The notes under the pieces: model-generated
What the model was told of the DNA's origin: nothing
Seen by the model: only the letters and a program-made list of their open reading frames with translations
Databases searched by the model: none
Program-made: the position numbers and the translations under genes
Shown: positions 35,520-44,347 of the stretch, one piece after another
How positions within the stretch are numbered: the first letter of the stretch is position 1
Layout of the letters: the number at the start of each line of letters is the position of its first letter
NCBI GenBank assembly: GCA_039925145.1
Contig: JBDSZL010000088.1
Location: forward strand, 65,335-129,334
DNA: 64,000 nt
Source of the DNA: JBDSZL01 sp039925145
GTDB lineage: Bacteria > Acidobacteriota > Vicinamibacteria > Vicinamibacterales > SCN-69-37
Direction of reading: 5' to 3'

Positions 35520-36974
35520 CTAGTCGGGGAAGCAACGGTTTCCCTCCTGTGCTGCACCCTCGGAAGGGAGCGGCGGAAGATCGGACCTGACGGCGACGAA
35601 CGATCGACGTGTAGTCAGGACCTGGTACCGCCGCGCCGCAAGCCAATCCCGGGTCTCGGTCGCGACTGCCGGCAGCCATACATACTCCGGGCTCCACCGC
35701 GCCAGGGTCTCGAGGCCCCTTGCGGTGCCGTGAACCACCTCGTCTTGAGATTGAAGGGCGCGATCGGTGTAGACGGTCTCGCGGCGACCGTCTGTGGAGA
35801 CCATGAGTCTGTCGCCCCAGTGCCAGAGGCTGTACTCCCCCCAGTCGAAGAACGTGACGAGACGTCCCGCACCCGCGTTGCGCAAGAGGCGCGCGCCGTC
35901 GGCGTCAGGAATCCATGCGCCCGTGACTGGGATGCACGCGCCCCGGAGCGAGGCGGCCAGCGAGATCGCGGCCATCGTCGCCAAGGTGGACATCAGCAGC
36001 GCACTGCTGCGTCCGACACGCAGCGATTGTCGCGCAGGCCATCGCTCACGAAACTCGCTCGCGAGCAGGACGACCGTAGCGATGACGAAGAAGGGGGCAA
36101 CTCGTTCCACGCGCAGCGAAACGCACGCAAGCACCACGAGCGACATGCGTTCGGGCCAGCGGCGGGGCGTATGAACAAGAGACCGGGCCGTGGCGCCCGC
36201 GGCGGCGATCCACGGAAGCCACGCCGGAGCCGGCACAGTCCAAAGCGGCCGCCACTCCGAGACGTCTCGGCCAAGCCCAACCGTCTCCCACACGAACGTC
36301 CAGAGCCGCCAGGTATAGGGCGTGCCAAGTGTGGCAATGGCGCACACGGCGGTCAGCGCCACCCAGCCACGGCGCCATACGCGATGGAGATAGATCTGTC
36401 CTAGCGCATGCAGGACGAGTACGCCGAGCCCGACAATCCAGCCGCCGTGCACGTTCGCCCAGAAGACGAACACGAACGGCAGCCACCGCCACAAGGGACG
36501 GCCGCCAGCCAGCACACTGGCCAACAGCGCGAAACAGCCGATTGACCACAACTGTGGACGCATCGTCGCCACCGCCCGGCCGACTCCGAGCGTGACGGTC
36601 GCCAGCAGGAGGAGGCGCGCGACGGGGTCAAGCCCCCTGAGCGCGCGCCATACCAGCCACAGTGTCAGCGATACCAGCAGCGCCTTGAGGGCCAGCAGTC
36701 CACCGCTGCCGCCCGCGGTGTAGGCGGCCGCCATCTGCAACTCGCTCAGCCACTCGTGATTCAGCCACGGGCGATCCTGCGTGAACGAATAGGGGTCCAC
36801 AGCCGTGAGTCTGTGCGTGCGCAGCAGATCCAGGCCGAATCGGAGGTGCCCCCACAGATCCGGGTCAGCGGTCGTCGGCACCATCACTGAAGCCGCGAGG
36901 CACGCCGCGCCCGCCGCGATGTGCAGCAGCCATGGCTCGGGAGGCCTCTCCCGATCGAGGCCCTCTGGCCTCAT
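35520..36974 (-). CDS. GT-C-like polytopic membrane protein
   Basis: A 484-residue protein with about ten membrane segments. The first extracytoplasmic loop carries TADPDLWGHLRFG and DPYSFTQDRPWLNHEWLSE, an acidic-loop pattern of GT-C-fold glycosyltransferase-like proteins. The C-terminal soluble part has VTFFDWGEYSLWHWG and MVSTDGRRETVY. The gene at 56161-57711 is a clear paralogue (DPDLYGHLAYG, MSMDGRNISAF equivalent). The ATG overlaps the AAA ATPase stop, so it is the last gene of the Tad run. Sugar transfer is inferred, not shown. Confidence 0.75.
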   Translation of the reverse strand: MRPEGLDRERPPEPWLLHIAAGAACLAASVMVPTTADPDLWGHLRFGLDLLRTHRLTAVDPYSFTQDRPWLNHEWLSELQMAAAYTAGGSGGLLALKALLVSLTLWLVWRALRGLDPVARLLLLATVTLGVGRAVATMRPQLWSIGCFALLASVLAGGRPLWRWLPFVFVFWANVHGGWIVGLGVLVLHALGQIYLHRVWRRGWVALTAVCAIATLGTPYTWRLWTFVWETVGLGRDVSEWRPLWTVPAPAWLPWIAAAGATARSLVHTPRRWPERMSLVVLACVSLRVERVAPFFVIATVVLLASEFRERWPARQSLRVGRSSALLMSTLATMAAISLAASLRGACIPVTGAWIPDADGARLLRNAGAGRLVTFFDWGEYSLWHWGDRLMVSTDGRRETVYTDRALQSQDEVVHGTARGLETLARWSPEYVWLPAVATETRDWLAARRYQVLTTRRSFVAVRSDLPPLPSEGAAQEGNRCFPD

Positions 36975-38344
36975 TGCTGGTGCGTGGGCTCGGACGGCTT
37001 TTGATCCGTCACGAAGTAGTTGGCGCACGCCACTTCGAGCAGCGCCGGAGTGAGCACGCGCGGCTGGCCGCTGTAGTCGGCGATCGACACCGCCTGATTA
37101 ATCAGGTCCCTCGGATGACAACCCCGTGGCGTGATTCGCCGCGTCCGGTAGAAGTTGTCCAGCAGCGACTCCGGCAGCCCTTGGTCGAATGCCAGCCCGA
37201 ACTCCGCGCATTGCTGCGCAAAGATCCGGACGTACATGTCGGGGGTCGGATTGTCGGCCAGCACTTTAAAAGGCACGCGGCGCATGAACGCCTCGTCGAC
37301 AAGGTCCGAGGGACGAAGATTTGTCGCGAACACCACGAACGCGTGAAACGGGATCTCGAACTTCTGCCCCGATCGCAGCATCAAGTAGTCGAGACTGCTT
37401 TCTAGCGGCACCATCCAGCGGTTCAGCAGGTCAGCGGGCGAACATCGCTGGCGCCCGAAGTCATCGATGATCAGGACGCCGCCGTTGGCAATGAGCTGAA
37501 GCGGTGCCCGGTAGTAGCCCAACCGGGGGTCGTATGTCAGGTCGAAAGACTCGAGCGTCATCTCGCCGCCGACCTTGACGATCGGCCGCGCACACACGGC
37601 CCAACGCGCGTCGAGCGGCGCCGGACTAATCGCGAGCCGCAGTGTCCCGTCGTCGTCGGGCGCCGGCCTTTGGGCGTGATTGACCGGATCGAAGACTCGG
37701 ATGATGGCGCCTTCCACTTCGAGCGCGTAGGGAATGAAGACATCGCCCGACAGGAGCCGCTGGATGCCATGCGCGATGACCGTCTTCCCGTTGCCGGGTG
37801 GCCCGTAGATGAACAAGGATCGGCCGTTGCGGACGGCAGCGCCTACTTCGTCGAGCACCGTATCGCTGAGAACAAGGTGGGAGAACACCGCGCGCACCGA
37901 CATCGGGCTCACTGCCGATCGCGTAGCCCGTTGCAGGTCCGTCATGTATCGGCGGTATTGCGCAATCGGCACCGGGGTCGGACCGATGTACTGGTCCTGC
38001 TCGAGAAACTGGTTGGCGACCGATCGTCCCTCGCCTGTGATTCGGTAGCGGTACGACGCGGCGCCGACGAGGGCGCCGGCGACGACTTCGCACTGCCGCT
38101 GAAGTTTCAGGAACTCGAGCGTAGGTTCGATGACGGCGAACAGTACGCCCAGTCGCCGTGACAGCTCGGTGCCACTTAGCTCGCCGGCGGCGTAGAGGGT
38201 CTTCAACGTGAGGCGCATCAGGAGGTCCGGGCTTACGCCCGCCTCCTGACACGTGGTCGGGGCGATTAGCCGCGGCGGTGCCACGGCAGCCTCGGCCGCC
38301 TGTGGCACTGACGCCGTTTGATGAGTCATCGATCCGACACTCAC
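36971..38344 (-). CDS. Winged-helix AAA ATPase of the Tad locus
   Basis: A 457-residue protein. Residues about 35-115 form a winged-helix-like region (LKTLYAAGELSGTELSRRLG). An AAA domain follows, with Walker A IYGPPGNGKTVIA (about residue 187), Walker B GVLIIDDFGRQ and sensor ATNLRPSDL. The ATPase resembles those annotated as Flp-pilus-associated ATPases with chaperone activity. Its position after tadC supports this. Start: GTG at 38344 with AGAGG 7 nt upstream; ATG at 38329 is possible. The role in pilus assembly or gene control is not known. Confidence 0.82.
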   Translation of the reverse strand: MSVGSMTHQTASVPQAAEAAVAPPRLIAPTTCQEAGVSPDLLMRLTLKTLYAAGELSGTELSRRLGVLFAVIEPTLEFLKLQRQCEVVAGALVGAASYRYRITGEGRSVANQFLEQDQYIGPTPVPIAQYRRYMTDLQRATRSAVSPMSVRAVFSHLVLSDTVLDEVGAAVRNGRSLFIYGPPGNGKTVIAHGIQRLLSGDVFIPYALEVEGAIIRVFDPVNHAQRPAPDDDGTLRLAISPAPLDARWAVCARPIVKVGGEMTLESFDLTYDPRLGYYRAPLQLIANGGVLIIDDFGRQRCSPADLLNRWMVPLESSLDYLMLRSGQKFEIPFHAFVVFATNLRPSDLVDEAFMRRVPFKVLADNPTPDMYVRIFAQQCAEFGLAFDQGLPESLLDNFYRTRRITPRGCHPRDLINQAVSIADYSGQPRVLTPALLEVACANYFVTDQKPSEPTHQQ

Positions 38345-38345
38345 G

Positions 38346-38370
38346 CTGGAGCCTCTACGCTCCAGAGGCT
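38346..38370 (-). promoter_or_regulatory. Two mutually exclusive hairpins over the AAA ATPase ribosome-binding site
   Basis: In the minus-strand RNA, AGCCTCT (38370-38364) can pair with AGAGGCT (38356-38350), burying the Shine-Dalgarno AGAGG. Alternatively CTGGAG (38365-38360) pairs with CTCCAG (38351-38346), leaving AGAGG in the loop. The stems are only 7 and 6 bp and they share bases, so they cannot coexist. A translational switch is possible. Confidence 0.45.
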
Positions 38371-38374
38371 GCCA

Positions 38375-38473
38375 CTAGTCGTCGCTGCGCTTGAGTCGGC
38401 TACGGCGGCGCATGAGGTAGAGCACCAGGACGACAGCGGCGGCGGCGAGAAGCAGAATTTGGGACATGGGCAT
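38375..38473 (-). CDS. 32-residue single-span membrane peptide
   Basis: A very short gene between tadC and the AAA ATPase. The product starts MPMSQILLL, has one hydrophobic span (about residues 5-21) and ends in a highly basic tail (MRRRSRLKRSDD), so it should be inserted with the tail in the cytoplasm. AAAGGAG lies 9 nt before the ATG, strong support for translation. There is 34 nt between it and the tadC stop, and 30 nt to the ATPase. I know of no named family. It may be an accessory subunit of the pilus machine. Confidence 0.65.
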   Translation of the reverse strand: MPMSQILLLAAAAVVLVLYLMRRRSRLKRSDD

Positions 38474-38507
38474 CGTGACGTTCTCCTTTGAACCGATGAT
38501 GACGCGC

Positions 38508-39419
38508 TTACTTACTACCCAGCACCCTTCCAAATTGGATGAGTGCCGGGCCGAGCAGGACGACGTACAGCGCCGGGAACAGACAGAACACCAGAGGAAA
38601 CACAAGCTTGACGCTGACCTTCTGCGCCTTCTCCTCTGCCCGTTGTCGACGTTTCGTGCGGACGACCTCCGAATGCGATCGCAGCGCCTGCGAGATGCTC
38701 GTGCCGAACCTGTCGGTCTGCACCAGCATCGACACGAGCGCACGGACGTCATCGATCTGGGTGCGCGCGGCCAGTCCGCGGAAGGCCTCCAGCCGCGCCT
38801 TACCGGCGCGCATCTCGCTGATCAGGATGCGTAGTTGATCGGCCAGGGCAGGATAGGCGACCTGCAATTCATCGCCTGCCTTCACGATGGCTTGGTCCAG
38901 ACTCGAGCCCGCCTCGAGACAGAGCACCAGCAGATCCAGCGCGTCGGCCAGACCATTCTGGATCTGCTTCTTCCGCTTGTTCAGCCGGCGGCTCAGTAGG
39001 AAGCCAGGCGCCATGTAGCCGCAGATAGCGCCGAGGCCGACCCCACCCCAGCGCTGGAACCCCGCGAGCAGAAACAGCGGCGGCAGCGCAAACAGAATCG
39101 GTAGGACCAACTCCGAGATCGACATCAGCGCGGCTGTGCGCGCCGACGTGAATCCGGCGAGCTCGAGGTCGCGGCGCTGGCGTTTCACCGTGCCGCGCGA
39201 CGTCGGCAGCGCGTCGCGAATGCGCTCCCAGAACGCGACGTCGACCGGCGCGAGCGTGGGTGCGTCGACCAGCACTGTCATGCGTGGCTGCACCAGTTCG
39301 TCGAGGCGACGGCGGCCGGCGCTCGCCGAACGGGACATCACCATCGTGATGAACGCCCACGTCAGGAAGCCGGCGGCGAGGAATACGACGGCAAGCGTGA
39401 TCAGAAGATTTGCCGACAT
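38508..39419 (-). CDS. tadC: Tad pilus inner-membrane platform protein TadC
   Basis: A 303-residue T2SF-domain protein of the Flp pilus assembly platform. It has an N-terminal membrane segment, two central segments (about residues 100-140), the conserved helical T2SF region (LADALDLLVLCLEAGSSLDQAI, GTSISQALRSHSE) and a C-terminal segment. The start is the ATG at 39419, one base after the tadB stop. It forms the platform with TadB and is driven by the TadA ATPase. Confidence 0.92.
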   Translation of the reverse strand: MSANLLITLAVVFLAAGFLTWAFITMVMSRSASAGRRRLDELVQPRMTVLVDAPTLAPVDVAFWERIRDALPTSRGTVKRQRRDLELAGFTSARTAALMSISELVLPILFALPPLFLLAGFQRWGGVGLGAICGYMAPGFLLSRRLNKRKKQIQNGLADALDLLVLCLEAGSSLDQAIVKAGDELQVAYPALADQLRILISEMRAGKARLEAFRGLAARTQIDDVRALVSMLVQTDRFGTSISQALRSHSEVVRTKRRQRAEEKAQKVSVKLVFPLVFCLFPALYVVLLGPALIQFGRVLGSK

Positions 39420-39420
39420 A

Positions 39421-40398
39421 TCAGTAATCCACGTCGCTGATCTTATAGATGAGAAACGCACCCACTACCTGCAGCGCCGCTGCCACCCAGAGCATCTCCC
39501 GGCCTAACGGATCCTCGATGAGCAGCCGCGTGTACTCCGGGCGCTGGATGAACATGTACAGCGCGACCACGGGTGGCATGCCAGCCAGGATCCATCCTGT
39601 AATGCGGCCGTGCGCCGTGAGCACGCGCAGCTGCCGCTTGATCTTGAACCGCTCGCGAATGACGCCACTCAGGTTGTCGAGTACTTCGGCGAGGTTGCCG
39701 CCCGCTTCGCGCTGGGTCAACACAGCTGTGACAAAAAACCGCGTGTCGATCAGCGGCACCCGTCGCGCCAGCTCCTTGAGCGCGTCGCCGAGCGGCAAGC
39801 CGTAGTTCTGCTGGTCGTACAACAACTGGAACTCGGCCGCGACAGGCTGCGGCAGCTCCTCGGCGGCCATCCCCAGACCTGTCGTGAAGGCGTGGCCGGC
39901 ACGCAGTGTGCGCGCTACCAAATCGACGGCTTCAGGAAACTGCTCTTCGAACTTGTTCAGCCGGCGGCTCCGCATGAAGCTCACGGCGCCGTACGGGATG
40001 AACAGGCCACCACATGCAGCAATGACCCCGGCGGCGGGATATCCCGTCTTGAAGAACACGACGGTATAAGCCAGCAGTGCGGTGCATGCCGACGCCATGA
40101 CCACCTGGCCTGGAGTGGCCTTGATGCCCGACAACTGGATGGCGTCGCGCAGCCGGACCGCCATCGCGTTATTGCCCGCGAGGAAGCGGTTGAGCGGGCC
40201 CACGACGCTCATTCGCTCGACGTCCTTCAGTACCCCTGCGGCCGTGCGCGTACGAACCGTGACAGCGCCCGTCCGGATCCGCTGCCGAATCATCTCTTTG
40301 TCGGCCGTCTCGGTCCGGAGAATGAACAGGTAGTACGGTCCGGCGATGATCAAGACCACGGCCAGAAACGTGACGAGGGCAGCGACCTCGGCCGTCAT
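39421..40398 (-). CDS. tadB: Tad pilus inner-membrane platform protein TadB
   Basis: A 325-residue T2SF-domain membrane protein, paralogous to the adjacent TadC. Key sequences are FPEAVDLVARTLRAGHAFTTGL and REAGGNLAEVLDNLSGVIRERF. There are an N-terminal segment, two mid-protein segments (about residues 105-145) and two at the C-terminus. It follows tadA by 3 nt and precedes tadC by 1 nt. TadB-TadC-TadA is the standard order. Confidence 0.92.
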   Translation of the reverse strand: MTAEVAALVTFLAVVLIIAGPYYLFILRTETADKEMIRQRIRTGAVTVRTRTAAGVLKDVERMSVVGPLNRFLAGNNAMAVRLRDAIQLSGIKATPGQVVMASACTALLAYTVVFFKTGYPAAGVIAACGGLFIPYGAVSFMRSRRLNKFEEQFPEAVDLVARTLRAGHAFTTGLGMAAEELPQPVAAEFQLLYDQQNYGLPLGDALKELARRVPLIDTRFFVTAVLTQREAGGNLAEVLDNLSGVIRERFKIKRQLRVLTAHGRITGWILAGMPPVVALYMFIQRPEYTRLLIEDPLGREMLWVAAALQVVGAFLIYKISDVDY

Positions 40399-40401
40399 GC
40401 G

Positions 40402-41742
40402 CTACTGCACCAGTACCGAATGCTCGAACATCGTCGCTGGCAGGCTGATGCCCGACTGCGCCAGGTGGTCGCTACACTTGGGCCGGATGCCGCTTGCGCG
40501 GAACCTGCCGCACACCTTGCCGTCGGCCCGCAGGCCGGTGCGTTCGAATACGAAGATGTCCTGCAGGGTGATGATCTCACCCTCCATGCCGGTAATCTCG
40601 GAAATCGCGGACACCTTGCGGGTGCCGTCCGAGAGCCGCGTGACCTGCACAATCAAGTTGACTGCCGAGGCAATCTGCTGGCGAATCGCACGCTCCGGCA
40701 GATTTAGATTCGCCATGGCGACCATCGTGTCGAGGCGGTACAGCGCGTCGCGCGGGCTGTTGGCGTGGACGGTCGTTAAACTCCCGTCATGGCCCGTGTT
40801 CATTGCCTGGAGCATGTCGAGCGCTTCCTCTCCACGCACCTCACCGACGATGATGCGATCGGGCCGCATGCGGAGCGCGTTGATGAGCAGCTCGCGCTGC
40901 CGCACGGCGCCCTTGCCTTCGATGTTGGGCGGCCGCGTCTCCATTCGGACGACGTGCCGCTGCCGCAGCATCAACTCGGCGGCGTCCTCGATGGTGACCA
41001 CGCGCTCGTCTTCCGAGATAAACGTCGACAGCACGTTGAGCAGCGTCGTCTTTCCGGCGCCCGTTCCGCCCGAGACAATGACGTTCAGGCGGCTGGAGAC
41101 AGCGGCATTCAGCAGGTCGAGCATTGGCTGCGTCATCGACTGCCGTTCCACAAGATCGGCCGCACCGAGCTTGTCGGTACGGAATCGCCGAATGGACAGC
41201 ACCGGACCGTCGAGCGCAAGTGGCGGAATCACCGCGTTGACACGCGAGCCGTCGGCCAGGCGCGCGTCCACCATCGGGCTCGACTCATCGATCCGGCGTC
41301 CCACCGAGCTGACGATGCGCTCGATGATGCGCAGCAGGTGATTGTTGTCCTTGAACGTGACGCTCGTCTCCTCGAGCTTGCCGTTGCGCTCGATATAGAC
41401 CAGGTTTGCGCGGTTCACGAGGATGTCCGAAATTGCTGGATCGCGGAGCAGTTCCTCGAGCGGCCCCAGCCCGAAAATCTCGTTGAGCACGTCGGTGACG
41501 AGCTGCTCACGCTCCGATCGGCTGAGCGGGTTAGCCCGCGATTCGAACTCGAGTAGCGACCCGATGAGACTGCGGATTTCCGGCTCGGCCTCCTCGCGCT
41601 TCACAGTCGTCAACCGCTCGAGATTCAGACGGTTGAGCAGATCCGTGTGGACGCGGCTCTTGATCTCCTGGTACTGCGGATGACGCGTGTCGGCAAGCGC
41701 AGTCCTAGCAATTGGTGAGGGCGACGTCGATGTGAAATTCAT
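40402..41742 (-). CDS. tadA: Tad pilus secretion ATPase TadA (CpaF)
   Basis: A 446-residue VirB11/GspE-type ATPase that powers Flp pilus polymerisation. Walker A GGTGAGKTTLLN, Walker B region RPDRIIVGEVRG with an Asp/Glu-rich box, His-box TVHANSPRDAL and the N-terminal three-helix region are present. The last 40 residues after the CpaF core (CGRFRASGIRPKC) carry two Cys. The ATG at 41742 is preferred over a GTG at 41754. It lies 43 nt after cpaE and just before tadB. Confidence 0.95.
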   Translation of the reverse strand: MNFTSTSPSPIARTALADTRHPQYQEIKSRVHTDLLNRLNLERLTTVKREEAEPEIRSLIGSLLEFESRANPLSRSEREQLVTDVLNEIFGLGPLEELLRDPAISDILVNRANLVYIERNGKLEETSVTFKDNNHLLRIIERIVSSVGRRIDESSPMVDARLADGSRVNAVIPPLALDGPVLSIRRFRTDKLGAADLVERQSMTQPMLDLLNAAVSSRLNVIVSGGTGAGKTTLLNVLSTFISEDERVVTIEDAAELMLRQRHVVRMETRPPNIEGKGAVRQRELLINALRMRPDRIIVGEVRGEEALDMLQAMNTGHDGSLTTVHANSPRDALYRLDTMVAMANLNLPERAIRQQIASAVNLIVQVTRLSDGTRKVSAISEITGMEGEIITLQDIFVFERTGLRADGKVCGRFRASGIRPKCSDHLAQSGISLPATMFEHSVLVQ

Positions 41743-41785
41743 GGTTGCGTCCACAGGCTACGTGCTGGCAATACCGGGGCGTCGC

Positions 41786-42934
41786 TCACCGCCGGCCGGT
41801 GAGAATCCCCAGGATTCCTGAACTCTTCTCGGACGCCGGCTCGCGAGCCGGGCCGGCGCCGGCCAGCATCCGGGCGTAGTCCTGGAAGCCCGTCGCGAGC
41901 GCCCCCTTCTCGAGGACGAGCGGCTGGCCCCGGTTGAGCGCCTTGACCGCAAGGCGGTAGTCACTCGGAAAACTGGCGGTCACCTTGGTGCCAACGACCC
42001 GCGTCAGGTCCTCGAGTCCGATTTCGGCGTGCCGATCGGAGCGGCTCAGCACAACCGCAATTTTATCGGCGCCGTAGCGCTGCCGCAGCGCGGTCGCCAG
42101 GCGGCCGGCCCCGCGTACGGTGGCCAGCTCCTGGTTGGCGACGATGATGAGACTCGCCGCCCCCTCGAGTGCGTCGAGAATTGCGGCGTCCGACCGCGGA
42201 ATGTCTAGCACCGTATACCGATAGTGCCGCGACGCGAAGTCGATGAGCGTCCGCACCCGTGGCGAGTCGACAGCAAGCGCGGCAGACCGATCCGCCGACG
42301 CCAGCAAATCGGGCCCCGCCTTGGTCGCCGTCAGCAGACCGCGAAAGTACGAGACATCCAGCCTGTGGGTGTTCTCGAGCGCGTCGATCACGGAGAACTG
42401 CGAGCTGACGCCCAGATAGAGCGCGGCGTCACCACCGGCCAGGTGCAGATCGATAATGAGCGTCGGTCCGAACTTCGAGAGTGCCGTCGCCACGTTCACC
42501 GCGGCAGTGGTCGTGCCAACGCCACCCTTGGCGCCAACGAACGCAAACACCTCACCCGAGACCGGCGCAACGCGCTGCGCGGCGAGCCGCATGACGGCCG
42601 CCTCGAGTTCGCCGCCGGCCGTTTCAGTGACGCATTCGGTCACGCCCGACCGCATCGCTTCGAGCATGAGCACAGGGTCGAGCGTGGAGGCGACCACGGC
42701 CAGCCCCATGTCGGGATGCTGCCGCTTGACGAGCGAAAGCATTCGGGGAATCTGCGCCTGTCCGCGCAAGTCGATCACAAGCACATCAGGTGGCGCGCTC
42801 GACGGCTGGGTCAGGCCCTGCAGGTCGCTGGCCGAGATTGAGGTTGTCTTCGCCCCAGCGGCGCGGAGGCGCTCCTCGAGCGTGCGGTCGACAGCTCCGA
42901 CGATGGTAATGGCAATGGGCACGGCAAATCCCAA
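41786..42934 (-). CDS. cpaE: Tad pilus localisation ATPase CpaE/TadZ
   Basis: A 382-residue two-part protein. The N-terminal 130 residues are a receiver-like domain lacking the phospho-acceptor pattern, and the rest is a MinD/ParA-like ATPase with deviant Walker A GAKGGVGTTT (about residue 135) and TLIIDLHLAGGDAALYLG. TadZ-type proteins localise the pilus machine at a pole. The TTG at 42934 lies directly after the cpaC stop; a GTG at 42922 is an alternative. The exact start is uncertain. Confidence 0.9.
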   Translation of the reverse strand: MGFAVPIAITIVGAVDRTLEERLRAAGAKTTSISASDLQGLTQPSSAPPDVLVIDLRGQAQIPRMLSLVKRQHPDMGLAVVASTLDPVLMLEAMRSGVTECVTETAGGELEAAVMRLAAQRVAPVSGEVFAFVGAKGGVGTTTAAVNVATALSKFGPTLIIDLHLAGGDAALYLGVSSQFSVIDALENTHRLDVSYFRGLLTATKAGPDLLASADRSAALAVDSPRVRTLIDFASRHYRYTVLDIPRSDAAILDALEGAASLIIVANQELATVRGAGRLATALRQRYGADKIAVVLSRSDRHAEIGLEDLTRVVGTKVTASFPSDYRLAVKALNRGQPLVLEKGALATGFQDYARMLAGAGPAREPASEKSSGILGILTGRR

Positions 42935-44347
42935 TCAGCGCGGCGCGGGCGCGTCCTGGCCCGGGGCCGAGGCAGCCGCGTCGGGCGCTGGCAGGAAGCG
43001 CTTCTCCATCGTGGGCAGCGGCGGCACCTCATCAGGGTTCATGGGGCGCACGAGCCGGGGGGTCACGAGCACCATCAACTCCGTTCGATCCTGGTTGTTC
43101 GTCTTGCTCTTGAAGAACACGCCGATGATGGGCAGTCTGCTGAGCAGTGGCACGGCCTGGCGCGATTCCTGCGCCACGCTGTTGAGCAGCCCCGCGATGG
43201 CAAAGGACTGGCCGTCGCGTAGCTCCACGTCTGTCTCGGCGCGCCGCGTCGTCAAGGCCGGAATCCGGTATCCGCCCAGAGAGACGCCGTTCGCGGAGTC
43301 GAGCGAGCTGACTTCGGGCGCCACGTGCAGCCGAATGACGTCACCGGCGATTGTGGGCCGGAACGACAACCGAATACCGAACTCCTTGTACTGTACCGAG
43401 ACGGTTCCTGCGGTGCCCTGCACGACCGGAATCGGCAGTTCGCCACCCGCGAGAAACGTGGCTTCCTGGCCATTGTAGGCAATCAGGTTTGGCTCGGCCA
43501 GGCTCTGAAAATTTCCGGAGGTCTGCAGGGCGCGGATGAGCGCACCGACGTTGTACTTATTACTGAAGACGAACAGATTCAGGAAGTCACTGAACGTCAA
43601 ATTGCCGGACGAGCTGATCAGGTCGCCGCCGGTGGCCTCACGCGTAAGACCTTCAAACTCCGGCGCGGTGAACTGCTGCGTGGTGCCGCGGGCGATGATG
43701 TTCTTGACGCCCGTCCCGCCGGTGAAGATAGATGCGCCGAGTTCGGTCGCGGCGCGGCGGTTGACCTCGGCAATGCGCACCTGCAGCATGACCTGCTGGC
43801 TTGCGTTGCCGCCAGGCAGCTGCAGCAGGTTCAGGATCTTGCTCTTGGGCGAGACGGCGGCTGCGACTTCACCGACGCGGAGCATCACCTCGTTGGTGGA
43901 GGCATGGCCTGTCAGGATCACGGCGTCGACCGTCTGGCTGACCTGCAAATCCTCACCTGGGAAGATCTGTTGCAGCTGCAGCTGCAGCTCCGATGTGCCC
44001 CTGTCGACGACCACGTCGTACTGCAGGCGCTGGTTCTGTCCCCAGACGATGAGCGTCACTGTGCCCGCCGACTTGCCGTCGATGAGAATCTCGGTGGGCG
44101 CGACGACAGTCGCATCGGCCACCGCGGGATTGGTGACCGCCACGCGGGTGATTTCGAACGGCGTGCTCAAGACGAGCGACCGGCCGGCCGCAAGTGAGAC
44201 ACGGGGAATCGAATCGGGAACGGTGATGACACTGGAGCGGGCCTGCCCTGCCGGAGCGGCGGCTGGGCCCTGGGCGCCGGTCGCGACGACGCTCAGCGCA
44301 AACAGGGCGGCGATAGGGATCGCTTGACCAACACGAAAACTCGCCAT
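42935..44347 (-). CDS. cpaC: Tad pilus outer-membrane secretin CpaC (RcpA)
   Basis: A 470-residue secretin that forms the outer-membrane channel. There is a signal peptide (about residues 1-25) and an N-terminal pilus domain (about 40-160, ITRVAVTNPAVADA). The secretin core includes QVMLQVRIAEVNR, LAEPNLIAYNGQEATFLAGGE (split across two motifs) and LPIIGVFFKSK at its end. The last 40 residues are Pro/Ala-rich. The start shares one base with the cpaB stop (TAATG). Confidence 0.93.
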   Translation of the reverse strand: MASFRVGQAIPIAALFALSVVATGAQGPAAAPAGQARSSVITVPDSIPRVSLAAGRSLVLSTPFEITRVAVTNPAVADATVVAPTEILIDGKSAGTVTLIVWGQNQRLQYDVVVDRGTSELQLQLQQIFPGEDLQVSQTVDAVILTGHASTNEVMLRVGEVAAAVSPKSKILNLLQLPGGNASQQVMLQVRIAEVNRRAATELGASIFTGGTGVKNIIARGTTQQFTAPEFEGLTREATGGDLISSSGNLTFSDFLNLFVFSNKYNVGALIRALQTSGNFQSLAEPNLIAYNGQEATFLAGGELPIPVVQGTAGTVSVQYKEFGIRLSFRPTIAGDVIRLHVAPEVSSLDSANGVSLGGYRIPALTTRRAETDVELRDGQSFAIAGLLNSVAQESRQAVPLLSRLPIIGVFFKSKTNNQDRTELMVLVTPRLVRPMNPDEVPPLPTMEKRFLPAPDAAASAPGQDAPAPR

